A stretch of DNA of 64,000 nt from JBBIRW01 sp037441565. GTDB lineage: Bacteria; Desulfobacterota; JBBIRW01. Numbering within the stretch: the stretch's first letter is position 1; the number at the start of each line of letters is the position of its first letter. Shown here piece by piece: positions 25,510 through 34,628 of the stretch. A program made the translations under genes and the position numbers. The notes under the pieces were generated by a model, which did no database searches, was not told where the DNA came from, and saw nothing but the letters and a program-made list of their open reading frames with translations. The stretch is from positions 248,001-312,000 of the forward strand of contig JBBIRW010000002.1 of assembly GCA_037441565.1 (NCBI GenBank), read 5' to 3'.

Positions 25510-27204
25510 ATAGAAGTATTTGGTAACATATCAGGTCTCAGGCCTCGCGAGCTTCGTGCACTTTTACATATTTACAGGAAAAAAATACCCCCCCAGACAG
25601 TAATAACTTATGATCTATGCAAAAGTTTAACCTCCCTTTCTCGCCATTTAAACAGGGAGATTGCAATACTGATAAACAGGAAGGGATCTGTTGAATATGT
25701 TATAGTTGGACAGCACGAAGGGATCACCATCCCTGATCTGGGCAAAGCCCCTCACCCCACAAGGCTCAGGGGTTTAAGATGTATCCATACCCATCTTAAC
25801 CCCTATGGACTTAGCGATGAGGACCTCACTGACCTTGCACTTCTGAGACTTGATCTGATGGTAAGCATAGAATCAAGGAGTGATGGACTTCCTGGTATTA
25901 TCTCCATAGCCTATCTTCTTCCGGAGAATAATGATGGAAGACCGTGGGAACTTTCTTATCCAGATCTCCAGCGATTCCTCTCGTGGAATTTTCAATCACA
26001 TATAAAGGCAATTGAAGAAGAATTCGCAAGGGTTCAGCCTGTGGTTCCTGTAAGAATTGCTGAGAGGGCTATCCTTGTTGGTGTAGGAGAAGGAAGAAAG
26101 AGGGAATTGCTGGAATCCCTTGATGAGCTGGAGGAGCTTGCTACCTCAAATTCCATTGAGGTTGTTGATAAGGTGCTCCAGATAAGGAGAGAAATCGATC
26201 CAAAATATCTTATAGGAAAAGGGAAATTGAGAGAGATCCTTATAAAATCCATGCAGAAGGGCGCAACGATGATCATATTTGATAGGGAACTGACACCCTC
26301 ACAATGCAGTGCATTATCAAAAGTCACTGATCTGAAGATTATCGATCGAACCCAGCTCATCCTCGATATATTTGCCCAGAGGGCACAAACAAAGGAAGGG
26401 AAGCTGCAGGTTGAACTTGCACAGCTCCGATACAACTTACCAAGGCTCTCTGAAAAGGATGACGCAATATCACGCCTCACGGGTGGTATTGGTGGAAGAG
26501 GTCCAGGGGAGACAAAAATGGAGGTCGACAGGAGAAGGGCAAGGGAAAGAATCGCAAAGCTCCTTAAGGAAATGGAGGAGATAAAGAAATCAAGGGCTAT
26601 AAGAAGAAGCCTTGCTGAAAAGAGGGGTGTGCCTGTTGTTTCCATTGTAGGATATACAAATGCGGGCAAGACTACTCTTTTTAATCTCCTCACAGGTCAT
26701 ACAGGTGGAGTTGCAGACAAGCCTTTTGCAACCCTTGATCCAAAAAGGAGAAGAATAAAATCTTTCCTTCCTGAGGAGGTAATTGTTACAGATACAGTTG
26801 GTTTCATAAAAAGGGTTCCAGAGGATCTTTTTTCAGCTTTCAGGGCAACACTTGAAGAACTCTACGATGCTGACCTTATCGTCCATGTAGTTGATGTGAG
26901 CCATCCCCAGTATGAGGATCATCTCAATGCAGTCAAGGAAATTCTAAAGAGGCTTGATCTGTCGCATATACCTGTCATCCTTGCATTCAATAAAGCAGAT
27001 CTCATACCCTATGAGGAGGCAGGGGATAGGGCAGAGCAGTTCAACGGTATTCCTATATCAGCACTGAAGGGTATAGGGGTTGAAAGGCTAATAGAGGCAA
27101 TAAGAAAATTTATAAATACAGAGCTTAAATATTCAAACATGCAACAAAATGATCTTTCTCAACCTCAACAAGATCAGGTTCCCTCTGGCAGCATATATCA
27201 ATAA
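25510..27204 (+). CDS. hflX: Ribosome-associated GTPase HflX (AUA start)
   Basis: The 564-residue protein has the long HflX N-terminal extension (GNISGLRPRELRALL, HTHLNPYGLSDEDLTDLALL), the HflX domain, a helical linker and the G domain with P-loop GYTNAGKTTL, DTVGF and NKAD. HflX splits stalled ribosomes. The frame has no ATG, GTG or TTG from the upstream stop at 25483 to an ATG at 25858. Starting there would remove about 116 conserved residues. An AAGGAGG ends 7 bp before an ATA at 25510, where homologous N-termini begin. A mini-ORF ATG-CGA-TAG (25505-25513) overlaps it. A base error at this point is the main alternative. Confidence 0.9.
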   Translation: MEVFGNISGLRPRELRALLHIYRKKIPPQTVITYDLCKSLTSLSRHLNREIAILINRKGSVEYVIVGQHEGITIPDLGKAPHPTRLRGLRCIHTHLNPYGLSDEDLTDLALLRLDLMVSIESRSDGLPGIISIAYLLPENNDGRPWELSYPDLQRFLSWNFQSHIKAIEEEFARVQPVVPVRIAERAILVGVGEGRKRELLESLDELEELATSNSIEVVDKVLQIRREIDPKYLIGKGKLREILIKSMQKGATMIIFDRELTPSQCSALSKVTDLKIIDRTQLILDIFAQRAQTKEGKLQVELAQLRYNLPRLSEKDDAISRLTGGIGGRGPGETKMEVDRRRARERIAKLLKEMEEIKKSRAIRRSLAEKRGVPVVSIVGYTNAGKTTLFNLLTGHTGGVADKPFATLDPKRRRIKSFLPEEVIVTDTVGFIKRVPEDLFSAFRATLEELYDADLIVHVVDVSHPQYEDHLNAVKEILKRLDLSHIPVILAFNKADLIPYEEAGDRAEQFNGIPISALKGIGVERLIEAIRKFINTELKYSNMQQNDLSQPQQDQVPSGSIYQ

Positions 27205-28108
27205 AGTTTGGACACCTATCATGAAATGGACAGCCAGGTATTGGTCTTCTGGGATCAGGAACCATCCCTGAAATGGGCTTTATAGTTCTACCCTCATCCA
27301 TTGATGGCATGGATTGAAGAAGCCCTTTTGTGTAAGGGTGAAGTGGATTTGAAAAGATCAGGGATACAGGTGCCATCTCCATAATCCTTCCCGCATACAT
27401 GATAATAACCCTGTGGCAGTTTTCAGCCACAAGACCGAGATCATGGGTTATCAGGATCATGGACATGCCCATCTTCTCTCTCAATCGCCAAAGCAACTCC
27501 ATTATCTGCGCCTGTATAGTAACATCAAGGGCTGTTGTTGGTTCATCGGCAATAAGGATCTCCGGGTTACAAGAAAGTGCAATGGCAATCATTGCCCTCT
27601 GCTTCATCCCTCCGCTTAGCTGATGTGGGTATGAATGTATCCCCTTTTCGGGAGAAGGAAAACCAACCTCCCTCAATACCTGGATGGCTCTCTCCATCGA
27701 TTCACCCCTGCTTACCTTGAAGTGTGCCCTTACTGTTTCCGAAATCTGTTCACCAACTGTTAATACTGGATTAAGTGCGGATGCGGGCTCCTGAAACACC
27801 ATTGAGATCCTTCGACCCCTTATCTTTCTCATCTCGGACTCCTTAAGGGTCAGAAGATCTACGCCATGAAAATTGATTTCACCAGCAGTGATCTTGCCCT
27901 GGGGCTGGGGAAGTATCCTCAATATGGAAAGCGCTGTGACCGTCTTACCGCTTCCCGATTCGCCGACGATGCCAAGGGTCTCCCCCTTCTCAAGGCTGAA
28001 GGTTATACCATTGACAGCCCTGATTATCCCATCATCCGTATGAAATACTACCTTAAGGTTTCTTACCTTGAGAATTCTTTTATCTACTGATATATTAATC
28101 CTCTCCAT
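27125..28108 (-). CDS. Oligopeptide/dipeptide ABC transporter ATPase (OppD/DppD-like)
   Basis: Nucleotide-binding subunit of 327 residues with Walker A GESGSGKT, signature LSGGMKQR, Walker B ILIADEPTTALD and the family-specific C-terminal tail containing PGCPFHDRCPN and further cysteines. It would energise a peptide importer. Permeases and binding protein are encoded at 41477-44996, not beside it, and no OppF paralogue is in the window. The 3' end overlaps convergent hflX by 80 bp. It starts 7 bp after the ABC exporter gene. Confidence 0.93.
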   Translation of the reverse strand: MERINISVDKRILKVRNLKVVFHTDDGIIRAVNGITFSLEKGETLGIVGESGSGKTVTALSILRILPQPQGKITAGEINFHGVDLLTLKESEMRKIRGRRISMVFQEPASALNPVLTVGEQISETVRAHFKVSRGESMERAIQVLREVGFPSPEKGIHSYPHQLSGGMKQRAMIAIALSCNPEILIADEPTTALDVTIQAQIMELLWRLREKMGMSMILITHDLGLVAENCHRVIIMYAGRIMEMAPVSLIFSNPLHPYTKGLLQSMPSMDEGRTIKPISGMVPDPRRPIPGCPFHDRCPNFIDICCQREPDLVEVEKDHFVACLNI

Positions 28109-28115
28109 AAAATAC

Positions 28116-29888
28116 CTAAGGATTTAATTGAATCTGATAGAGCTGCCAGTAATAGCCTCTCTTCCGAAGCAATTCCTCGGGGCTACCCATCTCCCTGATC
28201 CTTCCATTGTGGATAAGTATTATCCTGTCAACATCCCTCACTGTAAGGAGCCTGTGTGCTATTATAATAACGATCCTATCCTTTGCCCTCTCTTTCAGAA
28301 AATCCCTGAAAGAGAGCTCCCTCCCTGCATCCACACTTGAGGTGGCTTCGTCAAGAACGATAACATCAGGATCGTAAACAATTGCACGGGCGATTGCAAG
28401 GAGTTGTTTTTCACCTGTTGATAGCCTCCTGCCTCCTTCACCAACATTTTCTCCATAATCATCGATCAGATTATAAAACACTCTATCCCTGAGCTCACAG
28501 ATTTCATCTGAGCCTTCTTCTTTCTCTTTAAGAAAAACATTATCCATTATTGTTCCTGATAGAAGGTGGATATCCTGAAACACAACACCAATCATCCTTC
28601 TAATGTCATATATGCGATAATTCCTGATATCTACACCATTTATAAGCACAGAACCATCATCAACATCGTAAAATCTCAGAAGGAGCTTTATCAGGGAGCT
28701 CTTTCCAGCACCGGTTGCACCTATAATAGCAACCCTCTCCCCTTTATTCACTTTAAAGGAAATATTTTTGAGAACTGTTTCCCTCCCATCATATGAGAAA
28801 GAGACATTTCTGAATTCAATGGACTCTATCTTTTTCAGTTCTATAAAATCTGCCTTTTCATCAATATCCTCAGGCTTCGTTTCCATAAGTTTTGTTATCT
28901 TCTCCCATGAAGCCATTGCTGATTGCATAACATTGAATTTCGCACTGAGATCCCTTATGGGAACAAAAAATTTCTGAACGTATTCAATAAATGCAACAAG
29001 CACACCAAAGCTAACACTTTCTCTCACTACCCCTCCACCCCCGTACCAGAGTATCATGGCAACCGTTACAGAGCCTATTATTTCAACAGCCGTATATAAA
29101 CATGAATCGGAGATGATTGCCCTGTACCCCTCCTTCCTGTAAACCAGGCCCAGATCGTTGAACCTCTTAACGCCCGCCTCTTCCATATTGAATGTCTTTA
29201 TCGTTGTTATTCCCGATACACATTCCTGGAGAAAAGAGCCTATCTCAGCAAGGGATGATCTCATATTTCTGTATGCATCCCTGGATATTCTTCGGAAGAT
29301 GTATGCAATAGCGATAATCAGCGGGGCTACTGTAAAAAATATCAGGGTAAGCTTTAAGTTAAGGTATAACATAAAAGTAATAATAAACAGCAGATGAAAG
29401 AGATCTCCGATAACAGCAACAATCCCGGACATAAATAGCTCATTTATTGCCTCAACATCGGATGTAAGCCTGGTTATAAGTCTTCCAACGGATGTCTTTT
29501 CAAAAAAGAAAACAGGTAGCCTCTGCAAATGCGAAAAGAGATGCATTCTTAAATCCTTTACAACACTCTGGCCAGTGAGCTGCATGAAATATATCTCAAG
29601 ATATCTGAAGAAAAATTCAAGGCATAGAATCATCAGGAAAAGCATCGATAGTATTCCAAGACCAGCTATCTTTCCTGTGATTATATGTTTGTCTATTGCA
29701 ATCTTTATTATGTATGGCTGTATAACTCCGGTAAAAGAAACAAGTGGCAGTGTAATGAGACTATAAAGGATATACCTGCGCTGGGGATAAACAAAATCCC
29801 AGAGCCTTTTAATCAGGACTTTGTCATAAATCCTCTCCCCTACCTCTCCTTCATCCATCCCTGAGAAGGCCTTTTCCTTAAGTCTCAT
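28116..29888 (-). CDS. ABC exporter subunit with the catalytic ATP site Walker motifs
   Basis: Fused membrane-ATPase half-transporter of 590 residues: six transmembrane helices (about 40-320), then a nucleotide-binding domain with Walker A GATGAGKS, signature LSTGEKQ and Walker B VIVLDEATSSVD followed by an H-loop IIAHRL. The glutamate after Walker B is present, but the signature departs from LSGGQ. The adjacent gene has the opposite pattern, so the two should form a heterodimer like TM287/288. AGGAGGAG precedes the ATG; it overlaps its partner by 11 bp. The substrate is unknown. Confidence 0.92.
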   Translation of the reverse strand: MRLKEKAFSGMDEGEVGERIYDKVLIKRLWDFVYPQRRYILYSLITLPLVSFTGVIQPYIIKIAIDKHIITGKIAGLGILSMLFLMILCLEFFFRYLEIYFMQLTGQSVVKDLRMHLFSHLQRLPVFFFEKTSVGRLITRLTSDVEAINELFMSGIVAVIGDLFHLLFIITFMLYLNLKLTLIFFTVAPLIIAIAYIFRRISRDAYRNMRSSLAEIGSFLQECVSGITTIKTFNMEEAGVKRFNDLGLVYRKEGYRAIISDSCLYTAVEIIGSVTVAMILWYGGGGVVRESVSFGVLVAFIEYVQKFFVPIRDLSAKFNVMQSAMASWEKITKLMETKPEDIDEKADFIELKKIESIEFRNVSFSYDGRETVLKNISFKVNKGERVAIIGATGAGKSSLIKLLLRFYDVDDGSVLINGVDIRNYRIYDIRRMIGVVFQDIHLLSGTIMDNVFLKEKEEGSDEICELRDRVFYNLIDDYGENVGEGGRRLSTGEKQLLAIARAIVYDPDVIVLDEATSSVDAGRELSFRDFLKERAKDRIVIIIAHRLLTVRDVDRIILIHNGRIREMGSPEELLRKRGYYWQLYQIQLNP

Positions 29889-31644
29889 TTAGCTCCTCCT
29901 CCCACCTGCTAAGGCTGTAGAGTTTCGCATACAGGCCATTTCTGGCTATAAGAGTCTCGCTTGTTCCTTCTTCCACAATCCTTCCCCTGTTTATGACATA
30001 TATCCTGTCGATATCCCTTATCGTGGTAAGACGATGGGTAATTATTATACATGTCCTTCCCTTTAAATATTCACCTAATAGTGACCATATCTCCCTCTCC
30101 GTGGATATATCAACACTACTGAAGGGATCATCAAGGATAAGGATTTGAGGGTTGCGTAAAAGTATCCTTGCAAGGGCTGCCCTCTGCCGCTGCCCTCCTG
30201 AAAGTTTAACACCCTTTTCTCCAACAACCGTGTTAAGTTTGCGCGGAAAATATTCGAGATCCCTTGAAAGACGCGAAATTTCAAGTGCCTTATCAATCCC
30301 CCTTCCATCAATCCCGAGGGTAATATTCTCTTTCAGTGTAAGTGAGAAAAGGAAGGGCTCCTGAGGAACATAACCTATAATCCTCCTTAAATTTTCAGGA
30401 GATATATCATTAATATCTGTACCATCAATAAAAATCGTTCCCCTTGGAACATCTGTTAATCTTAATAAGGATTTGACGATTGTTGTTTTTCCAGACCCTG
30501 TTGGACCAACAATTGCTATCCTCTCCCCTTTTCTTATCAGAATATTAACACCCTCTATCGAGAAACCGCCATTACCGTAAGAAAAGTGAAAATCCCTGAA
30601 TTCTATAGAATGATTAAATCCCGGTATCTCTATACCTGTAGTTGACTCCCTCTCACCTGAAAGTAGCTCCTCAATCCTCACAATAGCTGACCTTCCCCTC
30701 TGGATTACATTAACAATCCATCCCAGTGCAATGGTAGGCCAGAGAAGCAGTGCAAGGTAACCGTTGAAGGCAACAAAATCTCCAAGTGACATCCTAACAT
30801 CGATGACCTGTCTTCCACCGATCCATATCACAGCAAGTGTCCCCAGACCGCCCATAAGACCGATTAATGGATACATAAAGCCCATCGCCTTTGTAAGTTT
30901 CATGCTCTTATTGAAGTAATCATCGTTGAGCCTTGAGAATTCCTCCTTCTCCCTCCCCTCAAGAAGATAGGATTTTATAAGTATGATTGAATTCAGATTC
31001 TCCTGAATACGAGAGGAGATAGACGAAAGGGATTTTTGCACATTCTGTGACATTTCGTATAGTGACTTTGTAAAGAATTTCGCCATAAGGGCAAGGGCGG
31101 GAAAGGGAAGGAGGGCAATAACTGTAAGGACAGGATTTATCCTCATCATCAATGCAATGGCAAAGATGTATACTATCAATGTATTTACTCCATGGAGAAA
31201 TCCAGCACCAAGCATAACCCTTATTGACTGCATATCATTAATTACCCTTGAGATGATATCGCCTGTCCTCATCTGCCTGAAGAATGACTCCCTGAGTCTT
31301 ATGAGGTGATTGAAAAGGTCTGATCTCATATCGTATTCAATGCTGTGGGCAATCCAGAATATCACTGATCTCGAAAAAACCCTTAAAAGCCCCCCTGAGA
31401 TGGAAATCAATATTATGAGGGCAACATAAATATGAACCTCCTTCCCTTTCCTTAATGCCTCGATTGCAATCTTAATGATCCAGGGGATAGCTGAAAAGCA
31501 TACATTTGTGAGGATAAGGATTACCACCCCCAGAAGGTATCTGAATAAATATTTTCTTGCATAGTTGAAGATCAAACGCATTTCCTTTAGGATAATACAT
31601 CTTGCATCAAAACAAATCAATTTCTCGGAACCCTTTAGATTCAT
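29878..31644 (-). CDS. ABC exporter subunit with degenerate Walker B
   Basis: Half-transporter of up to 588 residues: six transmembrane helices, Walker A GPTGSGKT, canonical signature LSGGQRQR, but Walker B reads LILDDPFSSVD, with Asp in place of the catalytic Glu. Combined with the LSTGE signature of its partner this gives one degenerate and one competent ATP site, known in heterodimeric exporters. The start is uncertain: the ATG at 31644 has no SD, while an ATG at codon 22 (MRLIFNYARKYLFRYLL) is preceded by AAAGGAA and fits homologues better. Confidence 0.91.
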   Translation of the reverse strand: MNLKGSEKLICFDARCIILKEMRLIFNYARKYLFRYLLGVVILILTNVCFSAIPWIIKIAIEALRKGKEVHIYVALIILISISGGLLRVFSRSVIFWIAHSIEYDMRSDLFNHLIRLRESFFRQMRTGDIISRVINDMQSIRVMLGAGFLHGVNTLIVYIFAIALMMRINPVLTVIALLPFPALALMAKFFTKSLYEMSQNVQKSLSSISSRIQENLNSIILIKSYLLEGREKEEFSRLNDDYFNKSMKLTKAMGFMYPLIGLMGGLGTLAVIWIGGRQVIDVRMSLGDFVAFNGYLALLLWPTIALGWIVNVIQRGRSAIVRIEELLSGERESTTGIEIPGFNHSIEFRDFHFSYGNGGFSIEGVNILIRKGERIAIVGPTGSGKTTIVKSLLRLTDVPRGTIFIDGTDINDISPENLRRIIGYVPQEPFLFSLTLKENITLGIDGRGIDKALEISRLSRDLEYFPRKLNTVVGEKGVKLSGGQRQRAALARILLRNPQILILDDPFSSVDISTEREIWSLLGEYLKGRTCIIITHRLTTIRDIDRIYVINRGRIVEEGTSETLIARNGLYAKLYSLSRWEEELNET

Positions 31645-31664
31645 GATAAATTAAATAGAACTTA

Positions 31665-31693
31665 TTGACCTTCACCTAAACAGGAAGGATAAT
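31665..31693 (+). promoter_or_regulatory. Promoter of the inositol-phosphatase gene
   Basis: TTGACC (31665-31670), a 17-bp spacer and GATAAT (31688-31693) match 5/6 at both elements. The predicted start falls at about 31700, right at the ATG at 31702. The AGGAAGGA stretch would then lie outside the mRNA, implying a leaderless message unless an upstream start is used. Confidence 0.65.
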
Positions 31694-31701
31694 TTAATAA
31701 A

Positions 31702-32496
31702 ATGCAGGATACGGAAAGATTTATAGAGACCGCACTTAGAGCAACAAAAAGGGCCTCAAGATTCCTTGTGAATCATTTTGGAAAAGTCCAAAGGATCGAG
31801 TTCAAAGGAGAGATAAATATAGTTACTGAGGCTGACAGGATTTCGGAGACAATTATAATAGAGATGATTAAAAGCAATTTTCCAGATCATGAAATTCTCT
31901 CCGAAGAATCAGCAAGAACAGGGCCTTCTTCCCCATATCTCTGGATAATAGATCCACTTGATGGAACGACAAATTATGCACACGGCTTCCCCTTCTTCTG
32001 TATATCCGTTGCGCTTCAGTTCAATGGTGAGATAATAATGGCTGTTGTCCGCAATCCCATTCTCCATGAACTGTTCGTTGCAGAAAAGGGGAAGGGTGCC
32101 TATCTTAATGGAAAAAGGATAAGGGTTTCACAGATTGATAAACTCTCAAAAAGCCTACTTGCAACAGGATTTCCGTATGATATAAGAACATCACGGGCAG
32201 ACAATTTAAACTACTTCTGCATATTTTCCAAGAGGGCACAGGCTGTAAGAAGGGCAGGCTCAGCTGTTCTTGATCTATGCTATGTTGCCTGCGGAAGATT
32301 TGATGGCTTCTGGGAGATGAAACTCGGGCCATGGGATATAGCTGCGGGTATGCTTATGGTTGAGGAATCAGGAGGAAAGGTAAGTGATTTTAAAGGAAAC
32401 AGATGTTCCATCTTCAATGGAGACATTGTCGCATCAAATGGGCTCATTCATCATGAGATGATAGAGACGATAAGGATGGCAGAAGAAGCTTCATAA
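31702..32496 (+). CDS. Inositol monophosphatase family phosphatase (SuhB-like)
   Basis: Metal-dependent phosphatase of 264 residues. The metal-binding motif DPLDGTTN (residues 84-91), the preceding SEES (67-70) and the C-terminal GPWDIAAGMLMVEESGG are family hallmarks. Members hydrolyse inositol-1-phosphate, fructose-1,6-bisphosphate or PAP, and the sequence alone does not choose between them. The 3' end overlaps convergent ttcA by 53 bp. Confidence 0.93.
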   Translation: MQDTERFIETALRATKRASRFLVNHFGKVQRIEFKGEINIVTEADRISETIIIEMIKSNFPDHEILSEESARTGPSSPYLWIIDPLDGTTNYAHGFPFFCISVALQFNGEIIMAVVRNPILHELFVAEKGKGAYLNGKRIRVSQIDKLSKSLLATGFPYDIRTSRADNLNYFCIFSKRAQAVRRAGSAVLDLCYVACGRFDGFWEMKLGPWDIAAGMLMVEESGGKVSDFKGNRCSIFNGDIVASNGLIHHEMIETIRMAEEAS

Positions 32497-33232
32497 ATCT
32501 CCTGTCCATGAGAAATCCCTCCTTTATATTCGAAAGGGATCTGAGAATGCTCCTTTTTATGCCAGGATGCTCTTTTTCGAGATCAATAAGCATGCGCTTT
32601 ATCTTTCTTCTCATCAGGTCACTTCTTCCGCAAACAGGACACCTGCAGCACACAATCGGAAATTTTTTCTCAATGGCAAATCTTATAATATCTTGCTCCC
32701 ACACATAAACAAGGGGCCTTATTACAATATTTTTTCCATCCTCAGCATAAAGGATAGGAGGCATAGCCTTAAGCTCACCCTGAAAGAATATATTAAGTAG
32801 GAGTGTTTCTATGAAATCATCGGCATGATGGCCAAGTGCTATCTTGTTGCAGTTAAGCCTGGGGGCAAGCCTGTAAAGAATACCCCTTCTCAATCTTGAG
32901 CAGAAGGAACAGAATAGATCGCCCACCCTGAGTTTCTCCTTCACAATCTCATAGATCTGGCTCCTCTCCATGTGGTATTCAAAACCTCTCTCTCTGAGGT
33001 AGCTTTCTATGATATCGGTTCTGTATCCTTTAAAACCCGGATTGACATTCACAGCAACAATCTTGAAGTTAACAGGCGCCCTTCTTGAAAGTAGATCAAG
33101 TATATGGAGAAGGGTCCAGCTGTCCTTTCCTCCTGATACTGCAACAAGTATCCTGTCGCCTTCATCTATCAGCTTATAATCCTCAATAGCCTTTCCTGTC
33201 TTTCTTCTTATTATCCTCTCAAGATCCTGCAT
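32444..33232 (-). CDS. ttcA: TtcA-like tRNA-thiolating PP-loop ATPase
   Basis: The 262-residue protein has the PP-loop AVSGGKDSWT (about residues 31-40), the central FCSFCSRLRRG cysteine pair, GHHADDFIETLLLN and a further CCRCPVCG cluster. The TtcA family activates tRNA with ATP and inserts sulfur at cytidine 32 with a [4Fe-4S] cluster; related proteins thiolate other positions. The extra C-terminal CxxC suggests a member of the wider TtcA/TtuA superfamily. The start overlaps mpl by 14 bp as the last gene of the operon. Confidence 0.87.
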   Translation of the reverse strand: MQDLERIIRRKTGKAIEDYKLIDEGDRILVAVSGGKDSWTLLHILDLLSRRAPVNFKIVAVNVNPGFKGYRTDIIESYLRERGFEYHMERSQIYEIVKEKLRVGDLFCSFCSRLRRGILYRLAPRLNCNKIALGHHADDFIETLLLNIFFQGELKAMPPILYAEDGKNIVIRPLVYVWEQDIIRFAIEKKFPIVCCRCPVCGRSDLMRRKIKRMLIDLEKEHPGIKRSILRSLSNIKEGFLMDRRFMKLLLPSLSSLSSHDE

Positions 33233-34628
33233 CCTTACTCAATGCCTCCATAAGTTTTTCAATGAGCCCTCCAAAGGAACCGTTTGACATAACAACAATA
33301 ACATCGCCTGGATGAGCGTTATCAACTATAATTTTCACAATCTCATTAACATTATTACACTTCCTCCCCCTTTTCCCTCTTCTTCTTAAATCCTCAACGA
33401 GTTGATCAACATCAAGTCTCTCCTCCGGTTTTATTGCATCAGGATTATATATCTCGGAAATTATTATCTCATCAGCAAATTCAAAGGAAAATGGAAATAG
33501 ATCCTGGAAAAACCTTCTTCTGCTTGTGTTGGATCTTGGTTCAAAGATTGCCCATATCCTCCTTGATCTATATTTTTCGCGCAACCCCTGAAGTGTTACC
33601 TTCACTGATGTTGGATGATGCGCAAAGTCTTCAATTATCTCAATACCGGAGAAAACCCCTCTCAACTCCTGTCTCCTCTTCACACCCCTGAAAGATCTAA
33701 GTGCACGGGCTGTTGGCTCAGGTTTTGCTCCAAGCTCTGCTGCCATCGAGATTGCAGCAACTGCATTCTGTATGTTATGAACTCCCCACTTTTCCCATAT
33801 AAACTCACCCCATTTGACCCCTTCTCTGAATATAGCAAATTCCAAACAATTTCCGACCAACCCCTTCTTCCCCCCTCTCCAGTATGAAGAATCATCGATC
33901 CCGAAGCTATAAACCCTGCATTTTGCTCCGGAAATAACCTCCTCAAGTAATGGATAATCCGATGAATAGCCTATTATTCCACTATCCCTTATCCCTTGCA
34001 CTAAGAGAAAAAAAGCCTTCTTCAGATCATCAATATTTTTGTATATATCACCATGATCAAACTCAAGGCTCGTAAGGAGAAGGGATCCCGCATTGTAGTG
34101 GATAAATTTCGGTGTTTTATCAAAGAAGGCAGTATCATATTCATCGCCTTCAATTACAAATATCTCTCCCTCTCCAAGCCTCCAACCCTTTCCAAAATCA
34201 ATGGAAACGCCACCGAGAAACATAGATGGAGAGAATCCATTGTTCTCCAGTATCCATGCAAGAAGTGCGGTTGTTGTTGACTTTCCATGGGTTCCTGCAA
34301 CTACTACAGGGTATTTATCCTTGAGAAAGAACTCCCTCAGGGCATCAGGCATGGACATATACGGAATACCTGATGCAAGTAGTTCCTGGGCCTCGGGATT
34401 ATTCCTTGTTATCACATTTCCCACAATAACAAGATCAGGCCTTCCTCGAAGGTTATCCGGCCTATACCCATTCATCACAGTAATACCCATCTTCTCCAGT
34501 TCCACGCTGGCAGGGGGGTAGGGGTTACTATCTGAGCCTGTGACATGAAACCCCTTTTCCTTAAGCATTCCCGCGATCGATGCCATACCCACACCGCATA
34601 TACCCATAAGATGTATGTATCCCTTCAT
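33219..34628 (-). CDS. mpl: Murein tripeptide ligase Mpl
   Basis: Mur-ligase paralogue of 469 residues that reattaches recovered L-Ala-D-Glu-mDAP to UDP-MurNAc. It has the MurC-like N-terminus (HLMGICGVGMAS), the P-loop GTHGKSTTT, VIEGDEYDTAFFDK and the FEPRSNTSRR segment typical of Mpl rather than MurC. The start overlaps the serine hydrolase gene as ATGA. With LdcA upstream it forms a peptidoglycan-recycling group. Confidence 0.93.
   Translation of the reverse strand: MKGYIHLMGICGVGMASIAGMLKEKGFHVTGSDSNPYPPASVELEKMGITVMNGYRPDNLRGRPDLVIVGNVITRNNPEAQELLASGIPYMSMPDALREFFLKDKYPVVVAGTHGKSTTTALLAWILENNGFSPSMFLGGVSIDFGKGWRLGEGEIFVIEGDEYDTAFFDKTPKFIHYNAGSLLLTSLEFDHGDIYKNIDDLKKAFFLLVQGIRDSGIIGYSSDYPLLEEVISGAKCRVYSFGIDDSSYWRGGKKGLVGNCLEFAIFREGVKWGEFIWEKWGVHNIQNAVAAISMAAELGAKPEPTARALRSFRGVKRRQELRGVFSGIEIIEDFAHHPTSVKVTLQGLREKYRSRRIWAIFEPRSNTSRRRFFQDLFPFSFEFADEIIISEIYNPDAIKPEERLDVDQLVEDLRRRGKRGRKCNNVNEIVKIIVDNAHPGDVIVVMSNGSFGGLIEKLMEALSKDAGS

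Noticed and set aside
26034..26693. 219-codon minus-strand open frame inside hflX
   Set aside because: Low-complexity Ser/Leu-rich shadow of the conserved HflX coding sequence; no SD and no recognisable domain.
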